Virus record (IMG/VR): IMGVR_UViG_3300023198_000958
Location: 1-38,303 of that record
Strand: one strand, 5' to 3'
DNA from: a virus
DNA length: 38,303 bases
The notes beneath the pieces are model-generated. The model did not search any database. It was not told where the DNA came from and was given only the letters and a program-made list of their open reading frames with translations. Made by a program: the position numbers and the translations under genes. This document shows positions 1-7,240 of this stretch, one piece after another (position 1 is the first letter of the stretch; each line of letters begins with the position of its first letter).

Positions 1-675
1 GCTATCGAGATCGAGCGCGTCACCGGGGAACTGGCGGACAGCAACTCGCGGCTGGCGGCGGTGGGGGCCGAATTAGAGTCTAATGGATGTGACTGCTCCT
101 GCGGATGCGATACAGACGGCCACGGCCCAGACTGCGACCCATGCCTTGCTTGCCGAATTGAGGCAGTGCTGGACTCCCCGCCTATCACCTGCCCCGGTTG
201 CGCCGACAAGCAACTACAAATTGATGATGAAAAAAGCGTGTTCGGGAAAACGCTTGATGATATCTGGGGCCTGATCTATCCCGGCAAAACAGACTGGGAA
301 TATGGCGGGATGGTATACCGGCACGTTAAGGCCGAATTAGATGACAGGGCGAAGGCAATCGCCGACAAGGACCGGCGGCTGGAGGTGGCGACTAGGCATC
401 TGCAAGAAGCCTATGAAATCGCCCACTACTCCGCAGATGTCAATACCGCAACGTATAAAAAATGGCGGGCGTTTTTGTACCCAGAAATGGATGAAGACAC
501 CGCCCTGACCGGCGACCCGAAACACGGCAGGCTGATTGCGAGGGTGGAGGGGTGGACAACTCCGGGGTTTGAATCTTCAAGGTTCAGTGAGCCAGTCGGG
601 CTGTTGAGGGTCGCTGGTGAATTTGTTGAGGGGTACAAGCCCGTCACCTGCGACATCCGCGAACGGGAGGTGTGA
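1..675 (+). CDS. Cysteine-rich, coiled-coil hypothetical protein (5' partial)
   Basis: The reading frame is open from base 1 with no stop, so the gene begins upstream of the window; the GTG at 61 is only the first start-like codon inside it. The visible protein has about 224 residues. The N-terminal stretch (AIEIERVTGELADSNSRLAA) looks like a coiled coil. It is followed by a dense cysteine cluster (CDCSCGC, CDPCLAC, then CPGC), which suggests zinc or other metal binding. The rest is charged and helical, with a second coiled-coil-like segment around DDRAKAIADKDRRLEVATRHL. I do not recognise a family. The GC content is visibly higher than in the following early genes. It ends one base before the next ATG (677), so the two are probably co-transcribed. 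Confidence 0.7.
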   Translation, partial: AIEIERVTGELADSNSRLAAVGAELESNGCDCSCGCDTDGHGPDCDPCLACRIEAVLDSPPITCPGCADKQLQIDDEKSVFGKTLDDIWGLIYPGKTDWEYGGMVYRHVKAELDDRAKAIADKDRRLEVATRHLQEAYEIAHYSADVNTATYKKWRAFLYPEMDEDTALTGDPKHGRLIARVEGWTTPGFESSRFSEPVGLLRVAGEFVEGYKPVTCDIREREV

Positions 676-676
676 G

Positions 677-883
677 ATGAAAGTAGCAAAAGAATTGTGG
701 GCAATAGTTGATCATGATGGTCATGTTTGTTGGAGTCGTGGTGGTTCTTCGACACCTTCACGGTTAATGGTTTATGATAATGAAAAATCCGCTGGTCGTG
801 CTCTTCGGTCTATTTGGACAAGACAAGTCATTCTAGCAGAGTCAGTAGATATTGTAAAAATATACCCACAAAAAGAGGAGTAA
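677..883 (+). CDS. Small hypothetical protein (68 aa)
   Basis: The ATG at 677 follows a good ribosome binding site (GGGAGGTG at about 666-672) that lies at the end of the preceding gene. This start is preferred over an upstream in-frame ATG at 617, which lies deep inside the previous gene. The 68-residue product (MKVAKELWAIVDHDGHVCWS...) is soluble, with no obvious motif or membrane segment. It reads as one small alpha/beta domain. The next gene starts 2 bases after its stop, so it is probably part of the early operon. Function unknown. Confidence 0.6.
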   Translation: MKVAKELWAIVDHDGHVCWSRGGSSTPSRLMVYDNEKSAGRALRSIWTRQVILAESVDIVKIYPQKEE

Positions 884-885
884 AA

Positions 886-1377
886 ATGAGGGCTTTTCTG
901 GTAGGGGGACCGCAACTGGCTCTTGGATATTTCCAAGAATTCGGCAACGCCATAGCCTACTGGAATTACCTGACGTTAGGTGAAGGTGTAACCGAATTGC
1001 AAAATTTGGGAATTGATCCTGAAGAGATTCAGATGTATGAATTGAAGTTCATGGAAGACCTCAACCCCGAGCTAATTCTACATGTGGATCAAGCCAATGA
1101 ACACACTAGAGAAAGGACAGCAAATGACGTACAAAAATCTTTTGATGAGGTATCTAATGGGGTTGGTGAAAAACAAGGGGACAACCCAGAGGTTCTGGTT
1201 GAAACCACACCAAATTCAAGAACAATTACCTCGATTAATTCTGGCAGAAATGTACGACATGTGGAAAACGAAATCAAGCATGACTCCAGAACTGATAACA
1301 GAAAGATTGATAAGAAACACAAAGCATCTGGAAGTACCAGAGAAAAAGATTCTGGCCTTCATGGGAATGGCTCTTAA
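886..1377 (+). CDS. Hypothetical early protein with long out-of-frame overlap into the helicase gene
   Basis: The ATG at 886 is preceded by AGAGGAG (about 874-880). The first 75 or so residues (MRAFLVGGPQLALGYFQEF...) look like a normal folded domain. The C-terminal half is strongly hydrophilic and low in complexity (EKQGDNPEVLVETT, KHDSRTDNRKIDKKHKASGS) and is read out of frame with the helicase gene, which starts at 1124. The 254-base overlap is far longer than any other in the window. Either the tail is a real overlapping coding region, or the original stop was lost by an indel. The N-terminal part is well supported and the true C-terminus is uncertain. No family recognised. Confidence 0.55.
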   Translation: MRAFLVGGPQLALGYFQEFGNAIAYWNYLTLGEGVTELQNLGIDPEEIQMYELKFMEDLNPELILHVDQANEHTRERTANDVQKSFDEVSNGVGEKQGDNPEVLVETTPNSRTITSINSGRNVRHVENEIKHDSRTDNRKIDKKHKASGSTREKDSGLHGNGS

Positions 1378-2398
1378 AGGTGATGTAACAGCACTCGAAG
1401 TAAAAGAACTTCATAATGCCATCAGTAGACATTTCGTATTCACCGAAGCTCGAGAAACTCTCTCCAATCTAATTACCACCATGGATGCTCCCGGTAGCCT
1501 TGATTTGGCTCTGGAGAAGCTCAGGAGCCTCAAGGGACTTGAACCCGAGGCTGAGGCTGATCTCCAGACACAGCTCATTCAGGCTGGCGAGGATGCCATC
1601 AGAGGCAAAGAGAACCTAATCCCGTTTGGTATCAAAACTCTTGATGAAAAGCTGGCAGGACTCAACAGATGTGAAGTAGAAATACTTGCAGGTAGACCGG
1701 GACATGGAAAAACCAGCCTTGCCGCTCAGTTTGTGCGAAACTGGTTGGATATGGGATTTAAAGTACTCATTATTTCCAAGGAAATGACCACCAGCAGACT
1801 CTTGCATAAGATGATTGCCAATCAGTCTGACATCTTGACCAGCAACATTCTAAAACGTGGTGAGCTTACTGATGCTCATAAGGTTGAACTCAAGCGTGTT
1901 ATTAAAGAAATGATGAAGAAATATGAGGGTCTGCTGTTCGTTCATGATGATATTTATGATTCTCATAAAATCGAAACTCTGGTTGCCAAATATGGTGTTG
2001 ATATCGTAGTGGATGATTTCATCCAGCTTTCAGCTTTTGATGACAACAACATCAGGCTTGAAATTCTGCGGTTAATGAAACATTACAAAGAGATTGCAAA
2101 AACTTATAATCTAATGTTCCTTGTCCTGAGTCAATTGTCTCGAGGGATTGAAGGTCGTGATGATAAACGTCCACGACTATCAGACCTGTCTGAATCAGGT
2201 GCTCTTGAACAGTTAGCGGCTGATGTGATCTTCGTATTCTATCCGTTCAAGGTTGACTACGATGACGACCAAAGTAGAGTTGAGGTTATTGCGGCCAAGA
2301 CTCGATATGGAGAAACCACTCTGTTGGATCTCCACTTTAATGGTGATCACATGCGGTACTCTGAACAGCAAGGAATCAGGAATGGACAAGCCGTTTAA
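1124..2398 (+). CDS. dnaB-like: DnaB-type replicative DNA helicase
   Basis: This is a RecA-fold, ring-forming helicase that would unwind DNA at the phage replication fork. The 424-residue product has a short N-terminal domain (about 1-150) and a complete motor domain. Visible motifs are Walker A (GRPGHGKTS, residues 190-198), the DnaB-type KEM segment (about 219-221), Walker B (IVVDDFIQL, 294-302), the LSQLSRGIEGRDDKRP...SDLSESGALEQ segment (about 335-363) and the C-terminal KTRYGETT arginine-finger region (392-399). ATG 1124 is chosen because AAGGA lies 7 bases upstream; an in-frame ATG at 1082 has no such site. It is short of the usual 450-470 aa because the N-terminal domain is reduced. 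No primase is seen next to it. Downstream genes are translationally coupled. Confidence 0.93.
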   Translation: MTYKNLLMRYLMGLVKNKGTTQRFWLKPHQIQEQLPRLILAEMYDMWKTKSSMTPELITERLIRNTKHLEVPEKKILAFMGMALKGDVTALEVKELHNAISRHFVFTEARETLSNLITTMDAPGSLDLALEKLRSLKGLEPEAEADLQTQLIQAGEDAIRGKENLIPFGIKTLDEKLAGLNRCEVEILAGRPGHGKTSLAAQFVRNWLDMGFKVLIISKEMTTSRLLHKMIANQSDILTSNILKRGELTDAHKVELKRVIKEMMKKYEGLLFVHDDIYDSHKIETLVAKYGVDIVVDDFIQLSAFDDNNIRLEILRLMKHYKEIAKTYNLMFLVLSQLSRGIEGRDDKRPRLSDLSESGALEQLAADVIFVFYPFKVDYDDDQSRVEVIAAKTRYGETTLLDLHFNGDHMRYSEQQGIRNGQAV

Positions 2399-2696
2399 CG
2401 ACCCGAAGCAAGGAATAAAGGTTATCGATGTTGCCATCGGTCATCTTGCTGAGGACTCCAATGACACCTTGGCTCACATCAAGCGACTAAAGAAGGTTCG
2501 AAAGTTGCTCGAGATTGTTGACGATGGAAGCTGGATTAACCTGAAAGAACATGGTATCGACAATCTTGATTATCTCTATCGACAGGCACTTCAGAAAGCC
2601 TCAGAAAAGGTGGGTAAACATGTCAAAGTCTTTGAATACGAGAGTCGTAGAGAGAGCTACAACGAACTCCTTGAAGACGATGACGCTTCTGATTGA
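2382..2696 (+). CDS. Small acidic/helical hypothetical protein (104 aa)
   Basis: ATG 2382 overlaps the last 17 bases of the helicase gene and is preceded by AGGA/CAGG. The protein is charged and mostly helical, with a basic segment (IKRLKKVRKLLEIV, about residues 33-46) and an acidic C-terminus (ELLEDDDASD). No family is recognised. It lies between helicase and resolvase genes with overlaps on both sides, so a role in replication or recombination is a reasonable guess from context only. The longer ORF beginning at 2253 is mostly out-of-frame helicase sequence and was discarded. Confidence 0.6.
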   Translation: MDKPFNDPKQGIKVIDVAIGHLAEDSNDTLAHIKRLKKVRKLLEIVDDGSWINLKEHGIDNLDYLYRQALQKASEKVGKHVKVFEYESRRESYNELLEDDDASD

Positions 2697-3141
2697 GTAT
2701 CCACCAACAGCCAACCATATGAAAATACCAATTGCAATCAAGATGATTGTAAATGGTAAACCAAAATGGGTTGGCAGAATGATCCTTGCTCCAAAAGGAA
2801 AAGCTTACTACAAAAAGATCGGCACTGCATTAGCAGGAGTTGAAACTTTAGTTCCGCCTTACGAGGTGTTGATTGAGGTTCATGTTCCTGATTTGATTAA
2901 GCGTGATCTTCCCAATGTAGAAAAAGCCTGCATGGATGCTTTGGATAAGGCTGGAGTCATCACTGACGATAGCAAAATTACTCGCATTACAATGGAAAGA
3001 TTTGAACCCTATCGCAAGAAAGGTATTCTTGTTGTTCAAATTAAGGAGGTTGAGGATATTGCTAGGAAACGTAATCATTCCATATTCTTTGGAAATGGAC
3101 AAAATCATGAAGACTTTTCACCACCTACACTTATGGATTAA
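2680..3141 (+). CDS. rusA: RusA-family Holliday junction resolvase with altered active site
   Basis: RusA enzymes are small dimeric nucleases that cut four-way DNA junctions during recombination and packaging. The 153-aa product matches the family across its core: N-terminal IEYPPTANH; then HVPDLIKRDLPNVEKACMDAL (residues 68-88); then a late Asp pair in VITDDSKI (93-100). Compared with E. coli RusA ([21 protein letters not shown]), D76, K82 and the late Asp pair (96-97) line up with D70, K76 and D90/D91. The second catalytic aspartate, D72, is replaced by Pro78 (codon CCC). The start at ATG 2680 overlaps the upstream gene by 17 bases and gives the expected N-terminus. The C-terminal 30 residues extend past the usual end. 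Confidence 0.85.
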   Translation: MTLLIEYPPTANHMKIPIAIKMIVNGKPKWVGRMILAPKGKAYYKKIGTALAGVETLVPPYEVLIEVHVPDLIKRDLPNVEKACMDALDKAGVITDDSKITRITMERFEPYRKKGILVVQIKEVEDIARKRNHSIFFGNGQNHEDFSPPTLMD

Positions 3142-3415
3142 AGACACTGATATTGCACTAGAGGAAGTTAGTTTTAAATTCAATGCACGAAACATGGAAA
3201 TATACTTAGACATTGATATTGCTCCCCATGTAGTAAATGTTCAACATGTTGAAGACTTGATGAAAAGAATTAGAAGCGCAACGCTTATGGATTTTGACAT
3301 ACATGAGACAAAGCAAATAAACATTGATCCAGATGAAAGCGCACATGCTGTTCATTATTTTCATGCTGGACCGATAATTAGAATTGACTTGCACAGTCCT
3401 TCTGTGCTGGTATAG
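3107..3415 (+). CDS. Small hypothetical protein (102 aa)
   Basis: The product (MKTFHHLHLWIKDTDIALEEVSFKFNARNMEIYLDIDIAP...) has alternating strand-like and helical segments and reads as a compact alpha/beta domain, with a histidine-rich part near the end (HAVHYFHAG). ATG 3107 overlaps the rusA gene by 35 bases and has TGGA 6 bases upstream. An alternative ATG at 3095 would add four residues but has poor spacing. No family recognised. The stop at 3413-3415 overlaps a candidate promoter for the next gene, so this is probably the last gene of the early replication operon. Confidence 0.55.
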   Translation: MKTFHHLHLWIKDTDIALEEVSFKFNARNMEIYLDIDIAPHVVNVQHVEDLMKRIRSATLMDFDIHETKQINIDPDESAHAVHYFHAGPIIRIDLHSPSVLV

Positions 3416-3416
3416 T
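3389..3416 (+). promoter_or_regulatory. Candidate sigma-70 extended -10 promoter
   Basis: TATAGT (3411-3416) matches the -10 consensus at 5 of 6 bases and is preceded by TGG, giving an extended -10 element (TGn, 3408-3410). A weak -35 (TTGCAC, 3389-3394) lies 16 bases upstream. Transcription would begin near 3423, about 26 bases ahead of the GTG start at 3449. It sits at the only clear operon break in the left arm. This is pattern recognition only. Confidence 0.45.
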
Positions 3417-3428
3417 AGTAATTTAACC

Positions 3429-3440
3429 CCTTTCGAAAGG
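3429..3440. promoter_or_regulatory. 12-bp perfect palindrome just downstream of the candidate promoter
   Basis: CCTTTCGAAAGG is a perfect 12-bp inverted repeat lying a few bases after the predicted transcription start. Its right half (AAAGG) also serves as the ribosome binding site for the GTG start at 3449. It could be an operator or an RNA hairpin that hides the ribosome binding site. It may also be chance, since the arms are only 6 bp. Confidence 0.35.
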
Positions 3441-3448
3441 ACTCTCAG

Positions 3449-3814
3449 GTGAGCAGAAACAAACCCATTCCCCAGATTCCTCGTAGCCGTCAGGCACAGG
3501 AAACCCCCCGTCAGCCGAACCCAACTGAGATTGCCAAGAACAACTTGATGCAGTCCATGAATTCTGTTGGTTCTGTTGCCAACAATCTCTTGCAGGCTGA
3601 AGCTCGATACATGGGTATTAGCGTTATGCAGGAAAGCACATTGGATCATGCTATCGATCTAGCTCAGATGTTCGTCTTCAAGATGAATGCCATCACTCAG
3701 CGTGAGCTTGAGTTGATCGATGAACAGATTGCTGAAGAAGCGAAGGAAGCAGAAGAAGCGGGAGGTACAGATCCCGAACCTGCTGAACCCGAGAAGAAGG
3801 AGGTCCCGAATTGA
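3449..3814 (+). CDS. Acidic hypothetical protein (121 aa)
   Basis: It starts at GTG 3449, with AAAGG 8 bases upstream. The N-terminus is Pro/Arg/Gln-rich (NKPIPQIPRSRQAQETPRQP), the middle is helical with a hydrophobic face (about residues 28-85), and the C-terminal 30 residues are Glu/Ala/Pro-rich (IAEEAKEAEEAGG...). No signal peptide or clear membrane helix is seen. The layout resembles small virion-associated or chaperone-like phage proteins, but no family is recognised. Its stop overlaps the TTG start of the next gene by 4 bases (TTGA), so the two are coupled. The pair forms its own unit between a candidate promoter and a terminator. Confidence 0.65.
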   Translation: MSRNKPIPQIPRSRQAQETPRQPNPTEIAKNNLMQSMNSVGSVANNLLQAEARYMGISVMQESTLDHAIDLAQMFVFKMNAITQRELELIDEQIAEEAKEAEEAGGTDPEPAEPEKKEVPN

Positions 3815-4227
3815 AACGAGTCATCTACATCCTGATGATTCTGATGCTGGCTTCGGTCAGTGCTCTTGCTCAGACTGAGTTCGAGCATGAATACGTTTGG
3901 ACTGCTCCCGATACTGTTGGAGGATTCTGCCCTGCTGAGGGGTACGAGATGGAAATCCTTGAATGGACTGGGAGCCATACAAATTATCCGAACGGCACCA
4001 GTTCTTTCGATGACACAATTGCTGATACCACTCACACTTTCATGAGCCCTGCTAATACTTGGCATCGAGTTCGTGTTCGTGGCTGGTGTTACGGTGTGTC
4101 GGTTGCTGATGGAGATACATTGATCGGTGAAGAAGCGATATTCGGCCTCTATTCAGAGTGGTCGAATTCCAGAAAGCAGGGAGGTCCACCCCGCAAAAGC
4201 GGGACTCCCATACGCCTGCGCTTCTAG
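3811..4227 (+). CDS. Secreted fibronectin-III-like protein (138 aa)
   Basis: It starts at TTG 3811, with a strong AAGGAGG about 7 bases upstream. Residues 1-20 form a classical signal peptide: a short basic head, a hydrophobic core (VIYILMILMLASVSA) and an ALA|Q cleavage site. There is no lipobox cysteine, so it is not a lipoprotein. The mature part has the spacing of a fibronectin type III domain: YVWTAP (28-33), GYEMEIL (44-50), TFMSP...WHRVRVRGW (76-92) and YSEWSNS (114-120). The two cysteines (40 and 93) could form a disulfide in the periplasm or outside. The C-terminus is basic. Phages rarely encode exported single-domain FN3 proteins alongside replication genes; a role at the host surface is only a guess. 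Confidence 0.65.
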   Translation: MKRVIYILMILMLASVSALAQTEFEHEYVWTAPDTVGGFCPAEGYEMEILEWTGSHTNYPNGTSSFDDTIADTTHTFMSPANTWHRVRVRGWCYGVSVADGDTLIGEEAIFGLYSEWSNSRKQGGPPRKSGTPIRLRF

Positions 4228-4249
4228 GCGCGATTATCATCGAAAATAT

Positions 4250-4280
4250 GGGGGGGCTTTGTGGAGCCCCTCCTTTTTAT
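4250..4280 (+). terminator. Intrinsic terminator of the left-arm operon
   Basis: GGGGCT (4253-4258), loop TTGTGG, AGCCCC (4265-4270), then TCCTTTTTATT. It is a G+C-rich 6-bp stem followed by a T-run and lies 23 bases after the stop at 4227. It occupies the 49-base gap between convergent genes. On the minus strand the hairpin is followed only by CATATTTTC, so termination of the late transcript here would be weaker. Confidence 0.8.
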
Positions 4281-7240
4281 TGAGCGTAGTTTTGTTCTTC
4301 TCTATTGATAGCTTTTTTCCGTTCCTTAACTGCTTCGATATTCGACCTTTGTTTCTCAGTCATCTCTTCAGTGTCCTTGCGATTCCACTGGATATCAGTG
4401 TTGAAAACATATCGTGCAAGTCCCCTGATTACCTCACTGCCATTCTTGTCTCTTGCCGCTTGAAGAACAGGAAGGCCCTTGCTTGTCATGGGTGTGGATC
4501 TCTGAAGGTGATAGATGAGTGAATTTGTCCTGTCATAGATATCCCAATTTGCATCATCAGGGGTTGGTGACAATCCGATGGTGTGTTTCAAGCCCTCAGC
4601 CAGCTCTTCAGGCCATGTCTCTGAGCCGTATCCAGCCTCGAGAAGCCCGATGTTCACTAGATTCATAACGTCCTGCACAGGGGGTCCTGTGACCGTTGAG
4701 ACAACACCCTTGCCATAAAAGGCTCTGGGCCTGTTCTCATCGCTTGAGAGATCCTTGAATCCTCTGGCCCAATCTACGATGGGATGAGCAAATACACCGT
4801 AGACACGAACACCAATGGCTTTACCCAGACCCTCTTCATCAGCCAGCCATGCTCCACCAGCAATTGCCGCTAACATCGAAGACAGATAAACAGCATCACG
4901 ATTAAATGACTTGCCCTTGAATAAGGCGTTCTCAGCTTCTTTGGTGCTTCCAGTTAGTCCAGCCTTCAGGCCGCCAGCCTTTACTCTTCCAGCAGTTCTG
5001 GCAAACGCAAGGTACATGGCACTCGTCCATGAAATTCCATAGTGCTGGAACATTGCCATACCCTTGCCAACCTGAAGACCGAAGGGGCTCCATCCCTCGA
5101 TGTAATGCCTTTCCATCTTGTCATAAATCCACTGGGTTTGGCCCATGATTTCAAAGCCCTTGCGATTGGTAATCTCTTTCGCAAGTTTCGAATACTCGCC
5201 CATATATTCCTCTGGGTCTTGGCTTCTGACCTTTTCTCCATCCAGTCTGAACTTCTTGATAACAGATTCAGGTACTCGACCTGTCTGAAACAGAGGCTTG
5301 TATCTGCTTTCAGCTTCTTGGAAGCCAAGTGCAGAACCTACCCGGTGAGCCTGTGATCGTGCTTTGTTTTCCACTGGGCTCCACCCAATCTTCAAAGCGG
5401 CTTGAGCAAATGCACTGGTGCCTTTTTCAATCTCCATTACAACTCTTCTGACCCATGCATCATGCTCCAGCTTAACACCAAGATTTTTATGAACGAGGTC
5501 TTCACCATATTTTTCCACCATGCCACTGACAGCATCGTAAGCCATGTTTTCATTTTCCCAGAACCTTTTTACATCGAGATCAACCTTCTCACCCTCAGTA
5601 TAGGTTTCAATCTGAGCCTTGTTATCCTTCATAATCTTCTGTGCTCTTTTGATCCCGCCAAGACCGACAGCGGCCACTAACATAGCTGTACCTTCACCAT
5701 AGTTCCTTGCCCAACCACCGATATTCAAAGCACCCAGCTTTGCAGTGGCATACAGGGCATGAGCAGAGCGGCTCAACTGTGCATTGATCCCATGGTCAGC
5801 AGTTCCCATTACATCGGCCCTGAGTACATCCAGCTCGTTCTTATAAGCCTCGAGATAGATATCCAGTTCCTTGCCATTGCTCTTCTGAGCAATATCCCAA
5901 ATGGTAGAAATCTGACTTTCCAGTTCACGGGAAGCACTGGTTACAAAATTGGTATGGAGCATCTGTTGACTGTACTTCAATAGTACGTCAATGACGTTGC
6001 GGTTCCTGCCAGTGGCTTCAACAGGTGTAGTCCTGTGCTTCATGAAGTCTGCTACCATGCGGGTGATATTTCCCTTGGCGGCCTGTTCGTTAATGAAGGT
6101 TTGCTCACTCAGTTTGTTGACAAGATCCTGCAAGAATACCCCGTCTTTGGCTCCAACATAGATCCGTGGGAAATACCCCTCGGTAATCTCTTCGAAGTTG
6201 AGGATGGAATCAACAAACTCTTCTCGTGCGGCATCAGGCATTCCCAGCCGTTCAAGGTGGAGACTGATAAGATCCTTTGCGTTCTGAGAAGTTTCTTTAC
6301 CCAGCTCAACAAAGGGATCAAGGAATGTTTTAATATCGCTGGCCAGACCGCTGAGCTGAACTGCGTCTACACGGAGATCATTTGACAGCTTGCCCAGAAG
6401 AGTATCGTACTTGCGGGGCCTGCCTTCAGCTTCAATCACATCAATCATCCTGTTCATCAGAACACCAATAGGATGAGTTTCGAAAGCAGTCTCCATCACT
6501 CCTTTTTTCCTGAGCATATCCTCGAGCTTGGTCTGAGTCTGCTTCATCTTGGTGGCAAACTCTGGGGTCAGTTTCTTGTCTATCTTCATTTGACGATAGA
6601 TTTCAAGCTGATCATTTGCATTGCCGATCTCGACATTGAGCTCAGCCAACGCTCTGATTTCTTTGTCGTTCTTCGAGCCGGTAATCGTTTCGATCTTTTC
6701 CACAATGGCCCTGACTGCACCTTCAGCCGCTTCCCTGCGAACATCACCACGCTGTTTGATCATGACCATGTTATCGTACACATGGTTTCCTCCAACCAAC
6801 TTCTCGATGTACTGGACACGCTTGGTCAGGGGCATAGCTTTGCGAATCTTACCGACAAGCCGACCTGTTTCCTTAGCGTTCCTCAGAGCTTTTATCGGAT
6901 CTCCCCCGGCTTTTTTAAGCATTCCCTGTGCGTATGCCTGTGCATCATTGAACTTGGCAATACCATCATTCAGGGTAGCTTGCATGACAGCAAGATCCGA
7001 CTTGGACGGAAGCCGTGCGTTCTTGCGAATGTCCACACCAACGAGATCCCTGACCCACTGTTTAAAAGCACCTTCCATTGCACCAGTACCCAGACCTGTC
7101 TGCCTGTAATGCAATCCAAGTGCGGCTCTGATAAAATCTCCAGCGGCACTCTTGTCATCAATGACTTGCTTTTTAATCCTGATCAGTCCACTGATTCTCT
7201 CGGTGGTGTCCTTGTCAAGAGGTGTAACACAGTCAGCCAT
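4277..7240 (-). CDS. Large internal virion / ejection-type protein (987 aa)
   Basis: This is the last gene of the late transcript and starts at ATG 7240, coupled to the giant gene by a TGATG junction; GGAG lies 7 bases upstream. A GTG at 7246 is less well placed. The protein is largely alpha-helical. The centre holds a GYFPRIY segment and a later region of the type seen in giant phage virion proteins. The C-terminal third carries hydrophobic stretches (LGALNIGGWARNYGEGTAML; YLSSMLAAIAGGAWLA, about residues 784-800) that could insert into a membrane. Position and composition suggest an ejection-apparatus protein, comparable in place to T7 gp16. It also resembles the C-terminal 'large polyvalent protein-associated' regions I know from other phages, but I cannot name one with certainty. 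No enzyme motif seen. Confidence 0.75.
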   Translation of the reverse strand: MADCVTPLDKDTTERISGLIRIKKQVIDDKSAAGDFIRAALGLHYRQTGLGTGAMEGAFKQWVRDLVGVDIRKNARLPSKSDLAVMQATLNDGIAKFNDAQAYAQGMLKKAGGDPIKALRNAKETGRLVGKIRKAMPLTKRVQYIEKLVGGNHVYDNMVMIKQRGDVRREAAEGAVRAIVEKIETITGSKNDKEIRALAELNVEIGNANDQLEIYRQMKIDKKLTPEFATKMKQTQTKLEDMLRKKGVMETAFETHPIGVLMNRMIDVIEAEGRPRKYDTLLGKLSNDLRVDAVQLSGLASDIKTFLDPFVELGKETSQNAKDLISLHLERLGMPDAAREEFVDSILNFEEITEGYFPRIYVGAKDGVFLQDLVNKLSEQTFINEQAAKGNITRMVADFMKHRTTPVEATGRNRNVIDVLLKYSQQMLHTNFVTSASRELESQISTIWDIAQKSNGKELDIYLEAYKNELDVLRADVMGTADHGINAQLSRSAHALYATAKLGALNIGGWARNYGEGTAMLVAAVGLGGIKRAQKIMKDNKAQIETYTEGEKVDLDVKRFWENENMAYDAVSGMVEKYGEDLVHKNLGVKLEHDAWVRRVVMEIEKGTSAFAQAALKIGWSPVENKARSQAHRVGSALGFQEAESRYKPLFQTGRVPESVIKKFRLDGEKVRSQDPEEYMGEYSKLAKEITNRKGFEIMGQTQWIYDKMERHYIEGWSPFGLQVGKGMAMFQHYGISWTSAMYLAFARTAGRVKAGGLKAGLTGSTKEAENALFKGKSFNRDAVYLSSMLAAIAGGAWLADEEGLGKAIGVRVYGVFAHPIVDWARGFKDLSSDENRPRAFYGKGVVSTVTGPPVQDVMNLVNIGLLEAGYGSETWPEELAEGLKHTIGLSPTPDDANWDIYDRTNSLIYHLQRSTPMTSKGLPVLQAARDKNGSEVIRGLARYVFNTDIQWNRKDTEEMTEKQRSNIEAVKERKKAINREEQNYAQ

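Noticed and set aside
3428-3441. CCTTTCGAAAGG as a transcription terminator of the replication operon
   Set aside because: The stem is short and not followed by a T-run, so an operator or RBS-occluding hairpin is more plausible.
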